Assembly: GCF_002812985.1 (NCBI RefSeq)
Contig: NZ_PGCP01000034.1
Location: forward strand, 22,078-86,077
Origin: Aeromonas lusitana
GTDB taxonomy: Bacteria > Pseudomonadota > Gammaproteobacteria > Enterobacterales > Aeromonadaceae
Length of the DNA stretch: 64,000 nt
Reading direction: 5' to 3'
The notes under the pieces are model-generated. The model did no database searches and was not told the DNA's origin. It was given only the letters and a program-made list of their open reading frames with translations. Positions 28,982 through 37,445 of the stretch are shown here, one piece after another. The translations under genes were made by a program, and so were the position numbers. Each line of letters opens with the position of its first letter. The stretch's first letter is position 1.

Positions 28982-30256
28982 ATGTTGTTACAACCTACCA
29001 GTACGGCGAAGGCAAGACAGTTGCTGAACGAGACCATGGCTTTGGTGCTTGCCGGAGGCCGAGGCAGCCGTCTGCAGCAGCTGACGGATCACAGAGCAAA
29101 ACCCGCGGTCCACTTCGGCGGTAAATTCCGCATCATCGACTTCGTCCTCTCCAACTGCATCAACTCCGGCCTTCGCCGAGTGGGTGTGGTGACCCAATAC
29201 AAGTCCCACAGTCTGCTGCGCCACCTGCAATCGGGCTGGTCTTTCCTGCGCTACCAGATGAACGAGTTCGTCGAGCTGCTCCCCGCCCAGCAGCGGGTGG
29301 ATGAAGTCAGCTGGTACCGTGGCACCGCCGATGCGGTGTACCAGAACCTGGATATCATTCGCGAGCACGCCCCCAAATACGTGGTAGTGCTGGCGGGCGA
29401 TCACATCTACAAGATGGACTACGCCGCCATGCTGCTGGATCACGTCAAACTGGGCGCCAAGGTGACGGTGGCCTGCATCGAGGTGCCACGTAATGAGGCG
29501 AGCGCCTTTGGCGTGATGGCCATCGATGAGGATCGCAAGATCCACAACTTCGTCGAGAAGCCAAGCGATCCGCCCGCCATGCCCGGCAAGCCCGACACTG
29601 CGCTGGCCTCCATGGGGATCTATATCTTCGAGGCCGAATACCTCTATCAGCTGCTGGAAGAGGATCTCGCCAATGAAGAGTCCCATCACGACTTTGGCAT
29701 GGACGTGATCCCGCGGGTGGTCAGAGAGGGAACCGCCTATGCCCATCCATTCGGCCTCTCCTGCGTCGGCAGTTGCCAGCAGACACGCCCCTACTGGCGC
29801 GATGTGGGTACCGTAGACTCCCTGTGGGAGGCCAACATGGATCTCACCTCAGTCACCCCCGAGCTCGATATCTACGATCAGGATTGGCCCATCTGGACCA
29901 GCCAGAAGATGATCCCCCCCGCCAAGTTCGTGCAGGACGACAACGGCCAGCACGGCCTTGCCATCAACTCCATGTTCGCCGGCGGCACCATAGTCAACGG
30001 CTCCTTCATCACCAGTTCGGTGCTGTTTCCGAACGTCCGGGTCGGCTCCTTCTGCACCCTGGATCAGGCGGTGGTCTTCCCGCAGGTGGAAATTGGCCCT
30101 GGTTGCCGGCTGCGCCGCGTCATCATCGACAAGGGCTGCCAGCTGCCGGAGGGCATGGTGATCGGGGAGAACGCCGATGAAGACGCCCGCCGTTTCCATC
30201 GCACTCTGCAAGGCACTGTGCTGGTCACCAAGGAGATGCTGGCCAATCTGACATAA
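28982..30256 (+). CDS. glgC: Glucose-1-phosphate adenylyltransferase
   Basis: 424 residues. It makes ADP-glucose from ATP and glucose-1-phosphate, the committed step of glycogen synthesis. The features include LAGGRGSRL near residue 24, [17 protein letters not shown] near 38, [12 protein letters not shown] near 112, a FVEKPSDPP loop near 190 and a C-terminal left-handed helix ([12 protein letters not shown], then [14 protein letters not shown]). No other glg gene is adjacent, unlike the enterobacterial glgBXCAP operon. A purine-rich GGGGGG serves as ribosome site. A bidirectional terminator follows. Confidence 0.96.
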   Translation: MLLQPTSTAKARQLLNETMALVLAGGRGSRLQQLTDHRAKPAVHFGGKFRIIDFVLSNCINSGLRRVGVVTQYKSHSLLRHLQSGWSFLRYQMNEFVELLPAQQRVDEVSWYRGTADAVYQNLDIIREHAPKYVVVLAGDHIYKMDYAAMLLDHVKLGAKVTVACIEVPRNEASAFGVMAIDEDRKIHNFVEKPSDPPAMPGKPDTALASMGIYIFEAEYLYQLLEEDLANEESHHDFGMDVIPRVVREGTAYAHPFGLSCVGSCQQTRPYWRDVGTVDSLWEANMDLTSVTPELDIYDQDWPIWTSQKMIPPAKFVQDDNGQHGLAINSMFAGGTIVNGSFITSSVLFPNVRVGSFCTLDQAVVFPQVEIGPGCRLRRVIIDKGCQLPEGMVIGENADEDARRFHRTLQGTVLVTKEMLANLT

Positions 30257-30290
30257 GCCCTGGCCACTCACGCGCCAAGGCACAGATGAC

Positions 30291-30320
30291 AAAGAACCCG
30301 CCAGCGGCGGGTTCTTTTTG
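30291..30320. terminator. Bidirectional terminator between glgC and feoC
   Basis: AAAGAACCCGCC-AGC-GGCGGGTTCTTT hairpin followed by TTTTTG, between convergent genes. Confidence 0.85.
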
Positions 30321-30337
30321 ATGGGATGAGGGTAAGC

Positions 30338-30580
30338 TCAGCTCTTTTGTATCAGCCCAATCTGACCGGGCTCACACCACTCGAACATCACCTCCTGACT
30401 CTTGCCGCAGCAACTGCCGCCGCACACCTGAGTCTCCCGCTTGGCGACGCGCCCCTTGCGCATCCAGACGCCGAGCATGGCCTCCACCGCATCTTCCGAG
30501 GTGTGGAAGTGGCGGGCCAGATCCTTCCGGCTCACCTTCTGCTGCGCGGCAAGGTAAGTTCCCAGCTCTCGCAGGATCAT
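30338..30580 (-). CDS. feoC: Ferrous iron transport protein FeoC
   Basis: 80 residues. It has a winged-helix N-terminal half (LARHFHTSEDAVEAMLGVWMRKGRV) and a Cys cluster C53, C57, C58, C69 that in the family can bind an Fe-S cluster or iron. It is a small cytoplasmic regulator or accessory of FeoB. It is the last gene of feoABC, 19 bases after feoB. A strong GGAGGT precedes the start. Confidence 0.9.
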   Translation of the reverse strand: MILRELGTYLAAQQKVSRKDLARHFHTSEDAVEAMLGVWMRKGRVAKRETQVCGGSCCGKSQEVMFEWCEPGQIGLIQKS

Positions 30581-30599
30581 GGGTTGACCTCCTCTTTCA

Positions 30600-32870
30600 T
30601 CACAGGGCCACCACCTTGCGACCCGCGATGTCACCGTGGCGACGACCGAGCCACCACAGCAGCATCAGGGACAGGCCATAGAAGGCAATCCACAACAGGC
30701 TCTGCTCGGGGTGCGCGGCAAAGGTCGCCCCCTGATAGAAGACAGTGGCACACATGAAGGCCATGTAGTTGCACCAGGCGGCGGTGAACAGGGCCCACTG
30801 GCGGCCGGTCTCCCGCACCAGGGCGCCCATGGCGGCGGCGCAGGGCATGTAGAGCAGCACGAACAACAGGTAGGCGAAGGCACCGGCGACCCCGTCGAAA
30901 TGGGTCTGCATGTTGCCGTAGGTGGAGGTATCCACCTCCTGCTCCTCGGCTGCGACCTGCTGATCTTCCAGATCCCCGACCTTGATCCCCATGGGGTCGG
31001 TCGGATCGATACCGGCGAGGTTCGCGGGAATGGTGGCGAGCGCCTCCTGCAGGCTGCCGAGCAGGGAGTATTCACTCTCCTCATCATCCCCAGTGCTGCC
31101 GGCATACAGGCTGTTGAGGGTGGCCACCACGGCCTCCTTGGCGAAGATACCGGTGAGGATACCCACGGTCGCCTGCCAGTTCTCTTCCCGCACACCGATG
31201 GGGTGCAGCACAGGCGTCACCGTCTGGCTGAGCTTGCTCAGCACGGAATTCTCCTTGTCCTGGTTGCCGAAGCTGCCGTCTGTGCCCAGGGAATTGAGCA
31301 CGCTCAGCACCGCCACCATCAGCACGATTGTCTTGCCCGCGCCGAAGATGAAGGCCTTGAGCTTTTGCCAGGTACGCAGTCCCACGTCCACCGGACGGGG
31401 CCACTCGTAGTCCGGCATCTCCATCACCATGGAGTCGCTCTTACCCGGCAGCAGGGTGCTGCGCAGGAAGAGGCCGGTGAGCACGGCCGCCAGTATGCCG
31501 ATGAGGTAGAGGCCGAATACCAGGTTCTGACCGGACTCCGGGAAGAAGGCCACCGCGAACAGGGCATAGACAGGCAGGCGGGCACCGCAGGACATGAAGG
31601 GGGCCATGGCCGAGGTCATCAGCCGCTCGCGCTCGGAGTTGAGGGTGCGGGTCGCCATGACGGCCGGCACTGTGCAGCCAAAGCCCATCAGCATGGGCAC
31701 GAAGGCCTTGCCAGGCAGGCCGAGGCGGCGCATCAGGGCATCCACCACGAAGGCGGCGCGGGCGAGATAGCCCGAGCTCTCCAGCACGGCGAGGAACAGG
31801 AACAGGCAGCCCACTACCGGGATGAAGGTCGCCACCGTCTGCAGACCGGCGCCTATGCCATCCGCCAGCACGGCATCCAACCAGGCGGGGGCACCGATCA
31901 GGCCGAGCAGATGGTGCACCCCATCCACAAACAGGGCCGCCCCCATGATGTCGAAGAAATCGATGAAGGCGCTGCCCACATTGATGGCAAACATGAACAT
32001 CAGGTACATCACCAGCAGGAAGAAGGGGATGCCCACCCAGCGGTTGAGCAGCGCCTTGTCCAGCCACTCGCTCTGGGCGATGGTGAGCTTACCCTTCTGC
32101 TGGCATGCCTGCTGGGCCCAGTGATGGATGTGACCGTAGCGCAGGTCCGCCAGTTGCAGGTCTATGTCCTGACTGCGATGCGCCCGGCTGACCACGTTGC
32201 TGACGGCGGCCTGCTGGCCCGCCTGCACCGTCTCCTGCATGGCATCATCTTCTTCCAGCAGGCGCAGGGCGCGGCCACGGGCATTGAGATGATGGGGGGC
32301 GAGCAGGGTCTGGAGCTCGGCGATGTCGGCTTCCAGCGGCTGACCGTAGTCGAGCACCAGGGCGGGCTGAGACTGGCCGATAAACTGGTGGATCTGCCCC
32401 TTGAAGGCCGCCACCTGCTGGCGGTTGTGGGCTGAGAGCGACACCACGGGGCAACCGAGCGCCTCGCTCAGCAGGGATTCATCTATGGTGATGCGGCGCT
32501 TTTGCAGCAGATCCATCTTGTTGAGCACCACCACCATGGGCAGGCCCAGCTCCCGCAGTTGCAGGGTGAGGTAGAGGGAGCGCTCCAGATTGGCGGCATC
32601 GATGACGTTGAGCAGCAAGTCCGGCTGCTCGCCTTCCACGAAGCGGCTGGCGATCTGCTCGTCGAGGCTCGCCTCCTGATTGGCGAGGGCATAGATGCCG
32701 GGCAGGTCCATCAGCTGATAGTCGTGATCGCCTGCGGAGAACTCACCCATCTTCTTGTCGACCGTGACCCCGCTCCAGTTGCCCACCTGCTGGCGGGCAC
32801 CGGTCAGGGCGTTGAATAAAGACGTCTTGCCGCTATTGGGATTGCCGACGGTGACCAGGTTGTAACTCAT
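30600..32870 (-). CDS. feoB: Ferrous iron transporter FeoB
   Basis: 756 residues. The cytoplasmic G domain has G1 GNPNSGKTS at 9-17, G3 DLPG and G4 NKMD. A helical GDI domain and a membrane part with two Gate motifs follow (PVVGCLFLFLAVLESSGYLARAAFVVD near 360 and LYMPCAAAMGALVRE near 680). It imports Fe2+ across the inner membrane. The start is ATG 32870, which overlaps (ATGA) the stop of a relic feoA tail. The frame open to 33062 runs through that relic DNA and is not used. The operon is feoA-feoB-feoC. Confidence 0.97.
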   Translation of the reverse strand: MSYNLVTVGNPNSGKTSLFNALTGARQQVGNWSGVTVDKKMGEFSAGDHDYQLMDLPGIYALANQEASLDEQIASRFVEGEQPDLLLNVIDAANLERSLYLTLQLRELGLPMVVVLNKMDLLQKRRITIDESLLSEALGCPVVSLSAHNRQQVAAFKGQIHQFIGQSQPALVLDYGQPLEADIAELQTLLAPHHLNARGRALRLLEEDDAMQETVQAGQQAAVSNVVSRAHRSQDIDLQLADLRYGHIHHWAQQACQQKGKLTIAQSEWLDKALLNRWVGIPFFLLVMYLMFMFAINVGSAFIDFFDIMGAALFVDGVHHLLGLIGAPAWLDAVLADGIGAGLQTVATFIPVVGCLFLFLAVLESSGYLARAAFVVDALMRRLGLPGKAFVPMLMGFGCTVPAVMATRTLNSERERLMTSAMAPFMSCGARLPVYALFAVAFFPESGQNLVFGLYLIGILAAVLTGLFLRSTLLPGKSDSMVMEMPDYEWPRPVDVGLRTWQKLKAFIFGAGKTIVLMVAVLSVLNSLGTDGSFGNQDKENSVLSKLSQTVTPVLHPIGVREENWQATVGILTGIFAKEAVVATLNSLYAGSTGDDEESEYSLLGSLQEALATIPANLAGIDPTDPMGIKVGDLEDQQVAAEEQEVDTSTYGNMQTHFDGVAGAFAYLLFVLLYMPCAAAMGALVRETGRQWALFTAAWCNYMAFMCATVFYQGATFAAHPEQSLLWIAFYGLSLMLLWWLGRRHGDIAGRKVVAL

Positions 32871-32973
32871 ACCGGTTCCACCTCGACTCGATGATTCAGG
32901 CTCTTTTGCTGGGAGTGGCTCATGGTGTTTCCGCCTCGATAGGTTGAACCAGCCTCTTTTGCTACAAGTGGGT
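32867..32973 (-). pseudogene. feoA: Two tandem diverged copies of the feoA 3' end between feoA and feoB
   Basis: The intact feoA ends QKSLAQQIEVEPV and a stop (TGA 32976-32974). Two further tails follow. One reads QKRLVQPIEAETP and a stop (ending 32920). The other reads QQKSLNHRVEVEPV and a stop (ending 32867, overlapping the feoB ATG). Period is 54 and 53 bp. All three share GCAAAAGAG at the start and ATGA at the end. The last copy keeps the ATGA overlap with feoB expected of an ancestral feoA-feoB junction. Confidence 0.8.
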
Positions 32974-33201
32974 TCATACCGGCTCGACCTCGATTTGCTG
33001 CGCCAAGCTCTTTTGCATGGAGAGACAGATGCCCTGGCACTGGATCTGAAGCGGATCGCCAAGGGGCGCCGCGCGTAGGAAAATGACTTCGGTCTGAGGC
33101 AACAAGCCCATGACCATCAACTTGCGGCGCAGCGGGCGCGTCAGCTGGTTCATGTTCTTGATGCGGGCACTCTGCCCCGGCGACAACTGCGTGAGTACCA
33201 T
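32974..33201 (-). CDS. feoA: Ferrous iron transport protein FeoA
   Basis: 75 residues, an SH3-like small protein thought to interact with FeoB. It has SPGQSARIKNMNQLTRPLRRKLMVMGLLPQTEV at the N-terminal half and PLQIQCQGICLSMQKSLAQQIEVEP at the end. It is the first gene of feoABC, with AGGAG upstream of ATG 33201. A candidate FNR-like site lies at 33276. In the usual layout feoA abuts feoB. Here about 100 bases of relic feoA tails separate them. Confidence 0.93.
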   Translation of the reverse strand: MVLTQLSPGQSARIKNMNQLTRPLRRKLMVMGLLPQTEVIFLRAAPLGDPLQIQCQGICLSMQKSLAQQIEVEPV

Positions 33202-33275
33202 GACGGACTCCTGATGATAAACAAGAATAATTCGCTTTTAGTCCGGGAATTATAAGCTGTGCCCCCAACATTTAT

Positions 33276-33289
33276 TTGCGTAAAATCAA
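33276..33289. promoter_or_regulatory. Candidate FNR-like site upstream of feoA
   Basis: TTGCGTAAAATCAA against TTGATN4ATCAA: the right half is perfect and the left half matches 3 of 5. feo operons are commonly FNR- and Fur-controlled. The site could equally belong to the divergent yciH. Confidence 0.3.
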
Positions 33290-33320
33290 ACTCCCATCAG
33301 CTAAGTCACAAAGAACAGTC

Positions 33321-33650
33321 ATGACTCCAGACAACAACAGCCGCCTGGTTTACAGCACGGACGGCGGCATGATCAAGGAAGCCTCCACGCCCCAATCCGC
33401 CTCTCCCTTCCCCACCGACGGGGTGGTGCGCATCCGCCGCGAGACCAAGGGGCGCAAGGGCGCCGGGGTCATCAGCATCCATGGCGTGCCGGTCGATCAG
33501 CAGAAAACCATCGCCACCTTGCTCAAGAAGAAGTGCGGCACCGGCGGTGGCCTGAAGGAGGGTATCATCGAGATCCAGGGTGACAAACGGGAGCTGATCA
33601 AGGCCGAACTGGAGAGGGCCGGCTTTTCCGTCAAGCTGGTGGGTGGCTAA
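33321..33650 (+). CDS. yciH: YciH, SUI1/eIF1-like translation factor
   Basis: 109 residues. The SUI1 fold is recognised by VVRIRRETKGRKGAGVISIHG near residue 33, KKKCGTGGGLKEGIIEIQGDKRE near 70 and the end VKLVGG. In E. coli it acts on initiation-complex fidelity. ATG 33321 gives SRLVYSTDGG in the position found in E. coli YciH. The frame extends 15 codons upstream without family support. It is divergent from feoA. Confidence 0.92.
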   Translation: MTPDNNSRLVYSTDGGMIKEASTPQSASPFPTDGVVRIRRETKGRKGAGVISIHGVPVDQQKTIATLLKKKCGTGGGLKEGIIEIQGDKRELIKAELERAGFSVKLVGG

Positions 33651-33655
33651 TAGCC

Positions 33656-33684
33656 TTGTCTCGTTCCAACTTTTTCCCTAGAAT
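33656..33684 (+). promoter_or_regulatory. Promoter of the manganese-exporter leader
   Basis: TTGTCT and TAGAAT separated by 17 bases, placed 10-20 bases before the riboswitch aptamer. Confidence 0.55.
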
Positions 33685-33694
33685 GCCCGCTCCC

Positions 33695-33840
33695 ATCGAG
33701 GGGGAGTAGTCTCGCCACCGGTTTAGCTGTTAGCCAAAGCCGACGCGCGATCCTGATCAACACACTTGGTGCCAACTCACCATGGTCAGGATGATCCGGG
33801 CAATGCCGGATTTGACAAGACCTTTGACGGGCCAGTGCCA
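33695..33840 (+). promoter_or_regulatory. yybP-ykoY manganese riboswitch aptamer
   Basis: The conserved GGGGGAGTAGT at 33700-33710 and GACAAGACCTTT at 33814-33825 are the two hallmark segments of the Mn2+-sensing yybP-ykoY class. They are separated by variable hairpins. The aptamer is followed by a terminator-like stem and a gene of exactly the regulated family (TMEM165/GDT1, MneA). In this class Mn2+ binding turns expression on. Confidence 0.85.
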
Positions 33841-33842
33841 AT

Positions 33843-33904
33843 ACCGGGGACGGATGGCGCAGGCTTGTCTCAGGTATAACAATTCCGTCCCCCGGTTATT
33901 TTTT
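33843..33904 (+). terminator. Riboswitch expression platform (terminator stem)
   Basis: ACCGGGGACGG (33843-33853) pairs with CCGTCCCCCGGTT, followed by ATTTTTT directly abutting the start codon at 33905. The U-tract touches the ATG, leaving no room for a normal ribosome site. Transcription termination and translation may therefore both be controlled. Confidence 0.65.
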
Positions 33905-34462
33905 ATGGAAGCCTTGTTAACCTCAACCCTGAGCGTGGCTATCGCCGAAATTGGCGACAAGACACAGCTGCTGGCGTTGCTCCTCATCTGTCGTTTTCGC
34001 AAGCCCTGGCCCATCATAGCCGGCATGCTGGCGGCGACCCTGCTCAACCACGCCGGCGCCGCCTGGCTCGGCGGATTCATCAGCAACTGGCTCGATCCCA
34101 AGATCATGACCTACCTGGTGGCCGCGGCCTTCATCGCCATGGCACTCTGGATCCTGGTGCCGGACAAGATGGACGACGAGGAGAGCTCCCTCGACAAATA
34201 CGGCCCCTTTATGGCCACTTTCGTGCTCTTCTTCATCGCCGAGATTGGCGACAAGACCCAGATAGCGACCGTGCTGCTGGCGGCCAAGTACGACTCCCTC
34301 ACTCAGGTCATCGCCGGCACCACCCTCGGCATGATGCTGGCGAACGTGCCCGTGGTGCTGCTCGGCAAGCTCGGCGCCGACAAGCTGCCCCTCAGGGGGA
34401 TCCGCATCGCCTGCGCCATCCTGTTCGTCGGGCTCGGGGTCAGCACCCTTATCTTCGTCTGA
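33905..34462 (+). CDS. mneA: Manganese exporter of the TMEM165/GDT1 (UPF0016) family
   Basis: 185 residues with six transmembrane helices in two repeats, each carrying the family motif AEIGDKTQ (about residues 15 and 113). Bacterial members such as Vibrio MneA export Mn2+ from the cytoplasm. The upstream Mn2+ riboswitch supports that role strongly. I take ATG 33905, giving MEALLTSTLSVAIAEIGDK. An upstream in-frame ATG at 33782 lies inside the aptamer and is not used. A terminator follows at 34529. Confidence 0.93.
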   Translation: MEALLTSTLSVAIAEIGDKTQLLALLLICRFRKPWPIIAGMLAATLLNHAGAAWLGGFISNWLDPKIMTYLVAAAFIAMALWILVPDKMDDEESSLDKYGPFMATFVLFFIAEIGDKTQIATVLLAAKYDSLTQVIAGTTLGMMLANVPVVLLGKLGADKLPLRGIRIACAILFVGLGVSTLIFV

Positions 34463-34528
34463 TTGGCCCCATAAGGCGGGGAGGTCAGCGTGAGCACTGA
34501 CTTACCTCACCAGAGCGCCAGCCTCAGC

Positions 34529-34556
34529 AAGCCCCGATTTCGGATCGGGGCTTTTT
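34529..34556 (+). terminator. mneA terminator
   Basis: AAGCCCCGAT/ATCGGGGCTT hairpin followed by TTT. Confidence 0.85.
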
Positions 34557-34692
34557 CATGCCCGAAAGGCGCCCCGCCCTTCTGGCGAACATCAGCCTTG
34601 TCGCACCCACTCAGGCGGGGCCTGCCCCGGCGCAGCGCGCCGTGCCATAATGCGACAAACACAAGGACAGACAGGCACTTGGGAGCCTTGCC

Positions 34693-35631
34693 ATGCACCA
34701 CACCTCAAGACAGACACTGCTCGACTGGGTCAGACGCGGCCGCCTCGCGCCGGAGCGACTGCCAGCCGCCCTCGCCCAGCTGAACCTGCCCCCTGCCGAG
34801 CCGCGCTGGCAGTGGTTGTTCGACAGACTGCTGCTCTGGCTTGGCAGCCTGTGTCTGGGCGCCGGCCTGGTGTTCTTCGTCGCCTTCAACTGGCAGGAGC
34901 TCGGCCGCCTGTCACGCCTCGCCCTGCTGGAGCTGCCCCTGCTCGCCATGCTGGTGCTGCTGTGGAAGCGGCCCATGACGGACGGCCCGCGCCAGGCCCT
35001 GCTGCTGGCCATTGCCCTCAACATCGGCGCCCTGCTGGCCCTGGTGGGCCAGACCTACCAGACCGGCGCCGATCCCTGGCAGCTGTTCGCCACCTGGGCC
35101 CTGCTGCTGGTGCCTCTGGCGGCGCTCGGCATGAGCCCCTTGCTCTGGACCTTGAGCTGGCTGCTCGGCCAGTTGGCCCTGGTGCTCTACTGGCGACTCG
35201 GCCTGTTCGATTTCTTCTTCGCCTTCGACGAGCAGGCCCTCGCCTGGAGCCTCTCCCTGTTCAACTTCGTCCTCTGGGGCGTCCTCATCCTGGTGCCCGC
35301 CCGCGCCAGGCTGATGCCCTCCTGGCTGGCGGGGCTCGCCGCCGGGCTCGGCGTCACCCTGCTGGCTCTGCTGGCCCTGTTCGATGCCGCCGCCCCCTGG
35401 GTCTGGCCCGTCTGGCTCGGCTGGCTGGTCGCCGCCTACCTGCGCTGGCACGGGCGCTTCATCGCCGGCCTGGCCATGGGGTGCCTGAGCCTCATCGCCG
35501 TCATCCTGGCGGCCCTTGGCAAGTGGATGGAGCCGGACATGAACGGCTTCTTGCTGCTCAGCCTCATCGCCATCGGTCTCTCGGTCGCGGCCAGCCGCTG
35601 GCTGCAACAACAGCGGAGGCTGCATGTCTGA
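34693..35631 (+). CDS. DUF2157 domain membrane protein
   Basis: 312 residues. The soluble N-terminal DUF2157 segment (LLDWVRRGRLAPERLPAAL) is followed by about eight transmembrane helices. It is the first gene of a three-gene set with a DUF4401 protein and a GDYXXLXY protein. This set recurs in many proteobacteria with unknown function, perhaps envelope or stress related. GGAG precedes ATG 34693. Its stop (TGA 35629-35631) overlaps a relic start codon resembling that of the next gene. Confidence 0.85.
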   Translation: MHHTSRQTLLDWVRRGRLAPERLPAALAQLNLPPAEPRWQWLFDRLLLWLGSLCLGAGLVFFVAFNWQELGRLSRLALLELPLLAMLVLLWKRPMTDGPRQALLLAIALNIGALLALVGQTYQTGADPWQLFATWALLLVPLAALGMSPLLWTLSWLLGQLALVLYWRLGLFDFFFAFDEQALAWSLSLFNFVLWGVLILVPARARLMPSWLAGLAAGLGVTLLALLALFDAAAPWVWPVWLGWLVAAYLRWHGRFIAGLAMGCLSLIAVILAALGKWMEPDMNGFLLLSLIAIGLSVAASRWLQQQRRLHV

Positions 35632-35660
35632 GTTCACCTTCTGCCCGCACACCGCCAGCC
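35615..35660 (+). pseudogene. Relic: diverged copy of the start region of the DUF4401 gene
   Basis: GGAGGCTGCATG followed by codons for MSEFTFC closely resembles GGAGGCTCCATG with MAELTPW at the real start 86 bp downstream (about 22 of 29 bases, including the ribosome site). The relic ATG (35624) overlaps the DUF2157 stop in the ATGTCTGA style of coupled genes, suggesting it was the original start. The reading frame soon degenerates. Confidence 0.5.
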
Positions 35661-35709
35661 TGACCGCGGCTGCGTGCCTGACCACCCATTTTGCCACCAC
35701 GGAGGCTCC

Positions 35710-36729
35710 ATGGCTGAACTGACCCCCTGGCAGCGGCTGCTGGCCGCCAACCTGGTCGAGGGGGAAGCGCCCCTTGACGATCAGCCCCACTGGTCGAGCC
35801 GCTTCCTGCTCGGCATGGTGGGCTGGCTCGCCGCCATCTTCCTGCTGCTCTTCCTGTTTATGGCCCTCGAGGAGTTCACCCGGGAGGCCAACCATGCCCT
35901 CGCCCTGGGTGGCGTACTGATGGCGGCGGCCCTTGGCCTCAATCGCAGCGCCAGACGCAGCGCCAAATCCAGCGATCTGGGGGATCAGTTCGTGCTGGCC
36001 CTGGCCCTGGCGGCGGATGCCTGGCTGCTCTATGGCCTGATAGACAGGGTCGACTTGCACTCCGCCCTCCTCTGGCTCGGCCTCTGTCTGCTCTCCCTAG
36101 CCATCGCCGCCCTGTTCGATCACTGGCTGGTGCGACTGTTTCACAGCTTCGCCGCCGCCATCCTGCTCGCGCTTGGACTGGCTTGCCTCGGCCTGCAACT
36201 GCTGGCCCTGCCGCTGGTGATGACGGCGCTCACGATTTGCTGGCTGCAGGCCGAGCGGGAGCCCATGCGCCATCAGCTCTATGAGTCCCTCACCCTGGGG
36301 CTGGCCCTCTCCCTGCTGGTGCTGGGACGGCTGCACCACCCGCTCTGGGAAGGTGGCGCCAGCGCGCTCGACGAGCTCGGCCTCTCCCGCCTGCCGCTCT
36401 GGCTCAATCCCCTGCTGTGCGCAACCCTGCTGCTCGGGGTCATGGTGAAGCTGAAACTGCCCCTGCTGTACGGCCTGCCGCTGGTGCTCATCAGCGCCAT
36501 CATCCCCGGCATGGGGGCCGGCGCCCTGGTGCTGGTGCTCGGCTTCTATGGCGGGAGTCTCGGGCTGATGGCTCTGGCGGGCCTGCTGCTGCTGGGCTTT
36601 GGCTCCCTCTATTACTACGATCTGGGGCTCACCCTGATGGTCAAGTCCTGGCTCCTGCTGGGCTCGGGCGCCCTGCTGCTCGGCGCCAGGCAGTTATTGA
36701 AACTGCTCAGCGCGAGGGAGAAAGCATGA
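35710..36729 (+). CDS. DUF4401 domain membrane protein
   Basis: 339 residues, about ten transmembrane helices, no enzymatic motif seen. It begins MAELTPWQRLLAANLVEG and is rich in Leu and Ala. It is the middle gene of the DUF2157-DUF4401-GDYXXLXY set. AGG with suitable spacing precedes ATG 35710. An in-frame ATG 12 codons upstream lies in the relic region and is not preferred. The function is unknown. A shared membrane complex with its neighbours is an inference from conserved co-occurrence only. Confidence 0.83.
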   Translation: MAELTPWQRLLAANLVEGEAPLDDQPHWSSRFLLGMVGWLAAIFLLLFLFMALEEFTREANHALALGGVLMAAALGLNRSARRSAKSSDLGDQFVLALALAADAWLLYGLIDRVDLHSALLWLGLCLLSLAIAALFDHWLVRLFHSFAAAILLALGLACLGLQLLALPLVMTALTICWLQAEREPMRHQLYESLTLGLALSLLVLGRLHHPLWEGGASALDELGLSRLPLWLNPLLCATLLLGVMVKLKLPLLYGLPLVLISAIIPGMGAGALVLVLGFYGGSLGLMALAGLLLLGFGSLYYYDLGLTLMVKSWLLLGSGALLLGARQLLKLLSAREKA

Positions 36730-36781
36730 AGGCTCTAACACCCGATATTTTTCATCGCACTTCGACTACCAGGAGCTCCTC

Positions 36782-37282
36782 ATGAGGCGTCTTTCACTGC
36801 TGCTGACCGGCCTGCTTATCCTGGTCGGCATCAATCTGACCGTCTGGCGCTTCGAGCACGCCATGGCGAGCGGCGAAGTGGTGCTGCTGCGCCTGGCACC
36901 GGTCGATCCCCGCTCCCTGATGCAGGGGGACTATATGCGCCTGAACTATGAGCTGGCCCGCGATCTGGTGGGGCTGGAGAAGGAGAAGGCGGCGGCCCTC
37001 GATACCCTGGTTGTGCGCCTGGATGAGCAGCAGGTGGCGCACTGGGTGAGCGATGGCAACCCGGAGGCGCTCGGGCCGGATCAGCGGCTGCTGCAGGTGC
37101 GAAAGCAAGAGAGCCTGTGGCGGATAGGGCCGGATGCCTACTTCTTCGAGGAGGGGACCGGGGAGCAGTTCGAGGCGGCCCGCTACGGCGAGTTCCGCCT
37201 GCAGGCCGATGGCAAGACGCTGTTGGTCGGCCTGCGGGACGATAACTTCAACCCCATCGGCAAGATCAGAGCCGCCTGGTAA
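36782..37282 (+). CDS. GDYXXLXY domain protein
   Basis: 166 residues. One N-terminal membrane helix (residues 3-20) is followed by a periplasmic domain with the name-giving motif QGDYMRLNY at about 49-57, then VVRLDEQQVAH and the C-terminal LVGLRDDNFNPIG. It is the third member of the set described for the two genes upstream. CAGGAG precedes ATG 36782. A second ATG overlaps the previous stop at 36726 and starts a 19-codon frame (MKALTP) faintly like this gene's MRRLSL. Confidence 0.85.
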   Translation: MRRLSLLLTGLLILVGINLTVWRFEHAMASGEVVLLRLAPVDPRSLMQGDYMRLNYELARDLVGLEKEKAAALDTLVVRLDEQQVAHWVSDGNPEALGPDQRLLQVRKQESLWRIGPDAYFFEEGTGEQFEAARYGEFRLQADGKTLLVGLRDDNFNPIGKIRAAW

Positions 37283-37445
37283 ACCAGCAAGGCGGCGGGC
37301 TACGATCACGGCTCGTCGTCGCCATCCGGTGAGCGCAGGCCCACCTCACCGCCCTCATCCATGCCATCGCCTGCCCCTCATTCGGGCTGCGGGTGGCGAA
37401 ACCGCCCGACTTGGCAACACTTGAAGCTGAGCACACAGCCTCGGG

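Noticed and set aside
32867..33271. A 134-codon frame overlapping feoA and running to the feoB start
   Set aside because: Its first two thirds is feoA in the wrong frame. Only its end coincides with the relic feoA tails.
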